A stretch of 64,000 bases of DNA from Lasiosphaeria ovina (Eukaryota > Ascomycota > Sordariomycetes > Sordariales > Lasiosphaeriaceae), in the NCBI GenBank assembly GCA_033439765.1, contig JAULSN010000009.1, positions 1,612,001-1,676,000 on the forward strand, in the 5' to 3' direction. The first letter of the stretch is position 1. Every line of letters starts with the position of its first letter. The translations under genes were made by a program, and so were the position numbers. The notes beneath the pieces are model-generated. The model was not told the DNA's origin. It searched no databases and worked only from the letters and a program-made list of their open reading frames with translations. Positions 59,492 to 64,000 of the stretch are shown here, piece after piece.

Positions 59492-60915
59492 TTACCTCCA
59501 AGAACCTTTGTCCAGCGCCCAACCTCGACCACGGCTCGCGACTTCAAATTCGAGTTCCTCGACGCCTCCCTCGACCCCGAACTCCGCCGCCGGCGCAGAG
59601 TCCTTGGAACCTTTTCGCCCTTTGCCCTCGGAGCTGGCCCCAGTTTGGGTTCCCGCTGCTGTCGCTCCCGCCGATATTCAGTTCATGAGAGGTCACTTGG
59701 GCAATAGAGTATCGGAAGGACCTCGTATGGGCCGAAGCATTCAGGGCAGTTCGAAATCATATTAATCGGCTTTCCAGATTTTCGAGGTGCTGTTGTTTTC
59801 GTTGTCAAACTTCCCCAGGCTTGAGTGCCCCGGTCAACACATCAATATATGTTGTAGAAGGAGAGGGAGAAAAACTAAGTGAAGGGGAAGAGGGGGGGGG
59901 GAGGAGGCAGAGGAGGGTGGCAGCAGTGGGATAATTCACACGGGTGCTGCGCAATCGCAACCCCCTGTTTTGGGATCGGTTACCTTCTTCCCTTTCTAGA
60001 AGTCACCCGGGGCCGGAAATCCAGTCTCCGTAGTCGTCACGGGTGACTTTCTACGTATTCTTCTCAATCTTTGCCCTATCTCTCAATAAAGGGCGAGTTC
60101 TCAGGAGTACTAGGACTCTTCCTATCATACAGGCTGGCCCCTTGACGGACACAAGCGTAGACGGCTAGCCCCGAGCAAGTCGCAAGATATGTATTAAGAA
60201 GCTCCAGGCCGGTAAGGACGCGCGCCGCCTATGGTTCGTACTGCGAGGATCCCGAGGACTATTTTGGTGATTTGGTAGCCTGGACTGAGAAAAGGTTAAG
60301 GGACCTTAGATAATCAGCCCTCTCAGGGGCGTCAAGAATAATGGCGCAATATATATTATGCTTGTGGCTTTCAGTAATGTCCATATGTTTTTCCACCATT
60401 ACTTAGGGCATATTTATTCCTCGACTATTAATCATTAGCTAAGGGCCTTCTACAGCCCGTTAGTAGACTACGGTCTCTGTAAAACTAAATTACGCCCAAA
60501 TAGCAGAGGAAATGGGGAGGTAGTTAATATGGGCAAACAACTTGTTTATAGACAAGACGTTGGTAATTAAGGTGGGACAAGATAGCTATGTTTTAGGGCT
60601 ATTCTACGCCGTAATATCCCCAATATCTACCGGCCTTATCTACCCACCTTATTTACCGCTATCTGCCCGCCTTGTCTACCAACCTTATCTGCCCACCTTA
60701 TCTGCCCACCTTATCTGCCCACCTTATCTGCCCACCTTATCTGCCCACCTTATCTACCCACCTTTTCTACCCACCTTATCTGCCCGCCTTGTATGTCTGC
60801 CTAACTTCCCACCTTGCTTGCCTTAAGTTGCCTGCCTTCCCACCCCACCTTGCCTCCATTCTCGGCTAACCTTTCATATATGACCTTTTTTCCACTGCGT
60901 TAAATCGTCTCCGAG
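59492..60915. other. AT-rich spacer with minisatellite
   Basis: The stretch 59492-59770 may still hold decayed 5' pieces of the HNH gene. 60060-60620 is AT-rich without a coherent frame. The long plus-strand frame at 60542-60826 is a translation of the 13-bp repeat, not a gene. Confidence 0.5.
60631..60792. repeat. 13-bp minisatellite array, copy 2 (CTGCCCACC orientation)
   Basis: About twelve copies of a 13-bp unit, consensus CCTTATCTGCCCA, with five nearly perfect central copies and degenerate edges. It lies about 125 bp upstream of the Ulp1-like gene. Confidence 0.95.
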
Positions 60916-62553
60916 ATGGAGAAAGCGGCGTTCAGTTGGGGAGTTCAGGAGCTAGTTTTGGAAGAGTTCTTCCAAAATACGTCAGAAAAGTTTCGGAAGA
61001 ATCTGCACCTACTGACTTCCTATCCATGGGAGGAAGCTAAGCAGGCCTTGAACAAAGCCCGAGAGCATCGACAATCTAACCCTAGGCGCGGGGTCAATAA
61101 AATGGACCGGCTTCAGCCCCTAGACTTGGCAATGGCGAAGACTATACTGGTATGTCCCTACAAATACACAAAAATCATCTAATCTCTCTCATAATTATCT
61201 GTAGCAAAATGGATCCGTCTCAAATCCAATCAAGACTCCAAAACCTGCCCCTACTAGTAGCACTATAGATCTAACCAACCCCGACAAAGTACACGACACA
61301 GACTCCTCGGATAAGACAACGTCGGTCTTGCGGCTCCATGAGTTAAACTTCCACATCACGAGGCAATCACTCATAACACTACAGCCTGGTAAATGGTTAA
61401 CGGACGAGATTATCAACGGTGCTCTTCATCTCATCAAGGAAGTAAGCAACGACAAGGTGCAGGTCGTCGATTCATTATCACACCAATCCAAACGGCAGCC
61501 TGCGAGACCTGACTTCCTTGACCACCGAGTATTACTGCCAATGCTCATTCGTCGCAACCATTGGGTCGTTGGTGTATATGAAGACAGGACAGGGCTTTTG
61601 GTTTACGATTCCCAATGGGAGTCGACCACCAAGGATGCCGTATCGGATCAAGCTGGTATATTCTTTTCGAAAATCCTCCAGAAGGAGGACGACGACTACC
61701 CGCAAATTACAATCACTGCGCCGTTGATTCAATCCAACTCCAATGATTGCGGTGTACTCAGCATTGCTGCAGCTTTCCATAAGGCGATGGGTCTCAGCAT
61801 CGAGCCTACGCATGTCAATCCAGCTGTATGGCGGGATTTCTTACTCCGACTACTAAGACCGCAATCCGATGTCGATGAACATCTCAATGACTCACCACCA
61901 GTCAAGATTGAACTTCCCTGTCTGCCTTCAACGGTCCCATTTTCCGAACTTCCTGGAGCCTTAGCTCAGTTCTTCCACGCATTTCTCCCGAGACTGCGCC
62001 AGTGGTCGGACGCAATCAAGAAAGCACTAGTTTCAAGAGAACTCGTCTTGAAAATTAGCCGTCTCGCGACGGGCGCGACAAACGCTAGTGCAGACGCTAT
62101 GGCACGGTTCCAAAGAGTAGATGATTATTACAAGGCGGTAGTACAGCGACTGCGTGCCGAGGAAGAGCAGGCTAGGATTTTGATGCAGTCGGTTATGACC
62201 TGCAGAAAGGTTCGTCCGACACAGTGACAGCAAACAACAATCGCTAACAGAGACGCTAGAGCTTTTCAACAATCGATGACGAGGTCAAACACACAAACGG
62301 AGCCATGGTGGGTATTGGTTTAAGCAACTCGGATGAGACTACGTGTAATACGTCGGGCTGTAAACGAAAGCGTGACGGGTCGCTATGCGAAGAGTCCGAT
62401 CGTATCAAGAAACTCAACCTCTCTATCAACGGCTCTAACCGACACCCAGAGAATACTCTGTCTGTCGTGGAATCTACGCCGTCCGTACTTGAAGCTGTCG
62501 CCAACTCCTCCACCTTGATCGGGATAGAGCTTGCCAATACAGAGAGAGATTGA
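60916..62553 (+). CDS. Ulp1-like C48 cysteine protease
   Basis: Three exons, 60916-61149, 61205-62209 and 62260-62553, with introns of 55 and 50 nt, both phase 0 (the second has GCTAAC), give 510 residues. Residues about 120-290 form an Ulp1/SENP-type peptidase domain: LTDEIINGAL substrate-groove motif, His197 in RRNHWVVGV, Asp213 in LLVYDSQW, Gln254 in IQSNSNDCGV and Cys260, so the full catalytic set is present. The C-terminal half is helical, then Ser/Asn-rich with CNTSGCKRKRDGS, a possible nuclear localisation signal. The N-terminal 78 residues (FSWGVQELVLEEFFQ) are not a known domain to me. The protease would cleave SUMO or another ubiquitin-like partner. Its AT-rich, repeat-bounded location suggests a mobile-element cargo gene rather than the housekeeping Ulp1. 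Confidence 0.82.
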
Positions 62554-64000
62554 GCGAGAGCGGTGAAGGTGGGGTGGCAGTTAGGGGGCTCCAGCATCCG
62601 GGGAAGCAACGGCTTTGGGGCAGCCAGTTCATTTTTGGTGCTCCCTTGGGCACGATCTGGGCGAGCTGGCTGGGATTCGGATTCCCCTTGCATGTAATTA
62701 ATACAGGCTTGACAGAAAGGACTGGGCAACCGGCTTGCGATCAATCTCCCTTATTTATTACAACCTCAACCCGATGTCCGTCAAACTGTTGACGCGAAAA
62801 ATTCTACCCATAGTACCCGCGGTACGTCCTCTAAACATGGATGTCCTCCCCGAGGAGTGCTGGGCGCGCTGGGGGCCACCTGGAGTTGCTGCAGACTGAC
62901 AGCGGAGGGAGCCGAGAGTGCGCACAGCGGCCTCGGCGCGGACTGCCTGGAGGGACTCGCTCAGCGACAGGAGGGCGAATGGGCATCCACTCTAGAATAC
63001 AGCGGTAATAAGGGAAGTAGCAGCGGGGTAGCTCCAAAATAGATGGCAACCAATCAGGGCCAACCAGGCCATCCATCCGTCAGGCCCATGCCGTTGGCGG
63101 TCGTCGATATAAATGAAGAGTTGGGAGAATGAAGTTTGTGGCTCCGGCGCGCGAAGACTTTGCTTTGAGTTTGTCGGCAGGAGAAGGTCGGTCGGGGATC
63201 GAGACGGATAACTTTGAGGACGACGAACAATTTGAAGGGATGTTGGTATGTACCCCGCATTGTCGGGATTTCCTCTGGGGTCAGACGAACGTATCGTATC
63301 TTCAACCTGTGTTCAGGTCAGCGGCGGCCTCATTACAAGGCGGGTCTGTGGTTCCTTCAATCGGGGACAGACACTGAAGTAAACCACCCGCACCTCTTTG
63401 TGGCTTCGTGGGTCGGCATGGAGGCACTGAATAGTTGGCAGCGCAGGTGGGGAGGCAGGTTGGCAGCCAAGGTGGGCAGGCAACCTAGGTGGGAAAGGTT
63501 GGGGCAACAAGCAAAGGAGGGCAGGCTTGGCAGCGCAGGTGGAGAGGCAGGTTGGCAGCGCAGGTGGGGACGCAAAGGTGGGCAACGGTCAAAAGCGGAC
63601 TTCAAGCGGGGTTGTTTGCGGAAACCTCTCTGTGCCTTGTTCAGGTTTGGGTAGACTTCTGGTAGATTTTTGTGATTCGCGATTTAACTGTTGTTTTGTT
63701 TAGTTCGGCAGTTAGCAGTAGGTTAAGCAGGATTGAGGCTTTTATTCTTGCTAGTCGTGATGCATGTGATACACCTGAACGTGGTCAATTCCGTAACATG
63801 CAGTCGGCGAGCTCGGAAGACTGTGAAGTCCGTCATGTCAGAGATTCAGGGGCAACTTGGTGGTTAGGCCAGGTGTGCAACAACTTGTAAATATTAAAGC
63901 AGGTTTCCTGCCAGGTAGGTTTCTAGGTAGCTGATTCGACAAATAGACCAACGACCTTGTTTTCTTTCCGTGTCATCTTGAAGCCATTCCGAAATGCCTC
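62554..64000. other. Intergenic with repeat cluster, to window end
   Basis: No gene is supported. An 82-codon plus-strand frame at 63129-63377 (GIETDNFEDDEQFEGML) is weakly protein-like but unrecognised. A GGGCAACCGGCTTGCGAT block at 62727 resembles 56743, in the same orientation. Confidence 0.45.
63430..63588. repeat. GGTGGGCAG-type repeat cluster, copy 3
   Basis: Several degenerate units of the kind GGCAGCGCAGGTGGGGA and GCAGCCAAGGTGGGCAG. The second shares AGCCAAGGTGGGCAG with the cluster at 56980 and is the inverse of the array at 60631. It lies about 0.9 kb past the stop of the Ulp1-like gene. Confidence 0.8.

Noticed and set aside
60631..60792. Possible CRISPR-like direct repeats
   Set aside because: The units are contiguous 13-mers without spacers in a eukaryotic genome; this is a minisatellite.
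60542..60826. Pro/Leu/Tyr-rich plus-strand frame
   Set aside because: It is the translation of the 13-bp minisatellite; a 13-bp unit read in three phases gives the 13-residue periodicity.

Overview
The window is nuclear DNA of a filamentous ascomycete, most likely a Sordariomycete-type mould. Genes carry short GT..AG introns (44-86 nt in most, often with a CTAAC-like branch site). The proteins are typical of filamentous fungi: a 2,427-residue class II myosin, a Red1-like zinc-finger protein, a fungal HNH_2-domain protein, a DUF6601-type protein and a small secreted cysteine-rich protein. Transposon relics carry nonsense codons of the CAA/CAG/TGG to stop type, as expected from repeat-induced point mutation (RIP).

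Layout. From 1 to about 17 kb the sequence is gene-poor and holds mobile-element debris: a 282-bp MITE (2525-2806), a complete but dead 2,160-bp Fot1/pogo element (3264-5423), a Mutator-like (MULE) transposase relic (11345-12245), a Tc1/mariner relic (about 13283-13890) and one weak proline-rich ORF. From 17 to 29 kb lie a sulfite-oxidase-type molybdenum enzyme, a broken Asp/Gln-rich gene, a DUF6601-like membrane protein, a small secreted cysteine-rich protein, a SINE-like A/B-box plus poly-A segment and fragments of a C2H2 zinc-finger gene. From 29 to 55.4 kb is a housekeeping block: myosin II (-) and a Red1/ZFC3H1-like protein (+) in divergent orientation, a peroxisomal acyl-CoA thioesterase ending in SKL (-), an oxysterol-binding protein with ankyrin, PH, FFAT and ORD parts (+), a DHA1-type MFS transporter (-) and a probably mitochondrial thioredoxin-like protein (+). 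From 55.4 to 64 kb the sequence again looks accessory: AT-rich stretches, an HNH_2 gene with an eroded 5' part, an intact Ulp1-like cysteine protease gene, and three clusters of one 13-bp minisatellite family in alternating orientation around those two genes.

The genes do not form a biosynthetic cluster. In the central block, myosin II serves cytokinesis and septation, the Red1-like protein nuclear RNA decay, the thioesterase peroxisomal acyl-CoA metabolism and the OSBP lipid transfer at ER contact sites. The most unusual region is 57-63.6 kb, where the inverted 13-bp arrays look like subterminal repeats of one or two uncharacterised mobile units carrying the Ulp1-like and HNH genes. Exon boundaries were worked out by hand from splice sites and reading phase. 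No similarity search was run, so family names rest on motif recognition.
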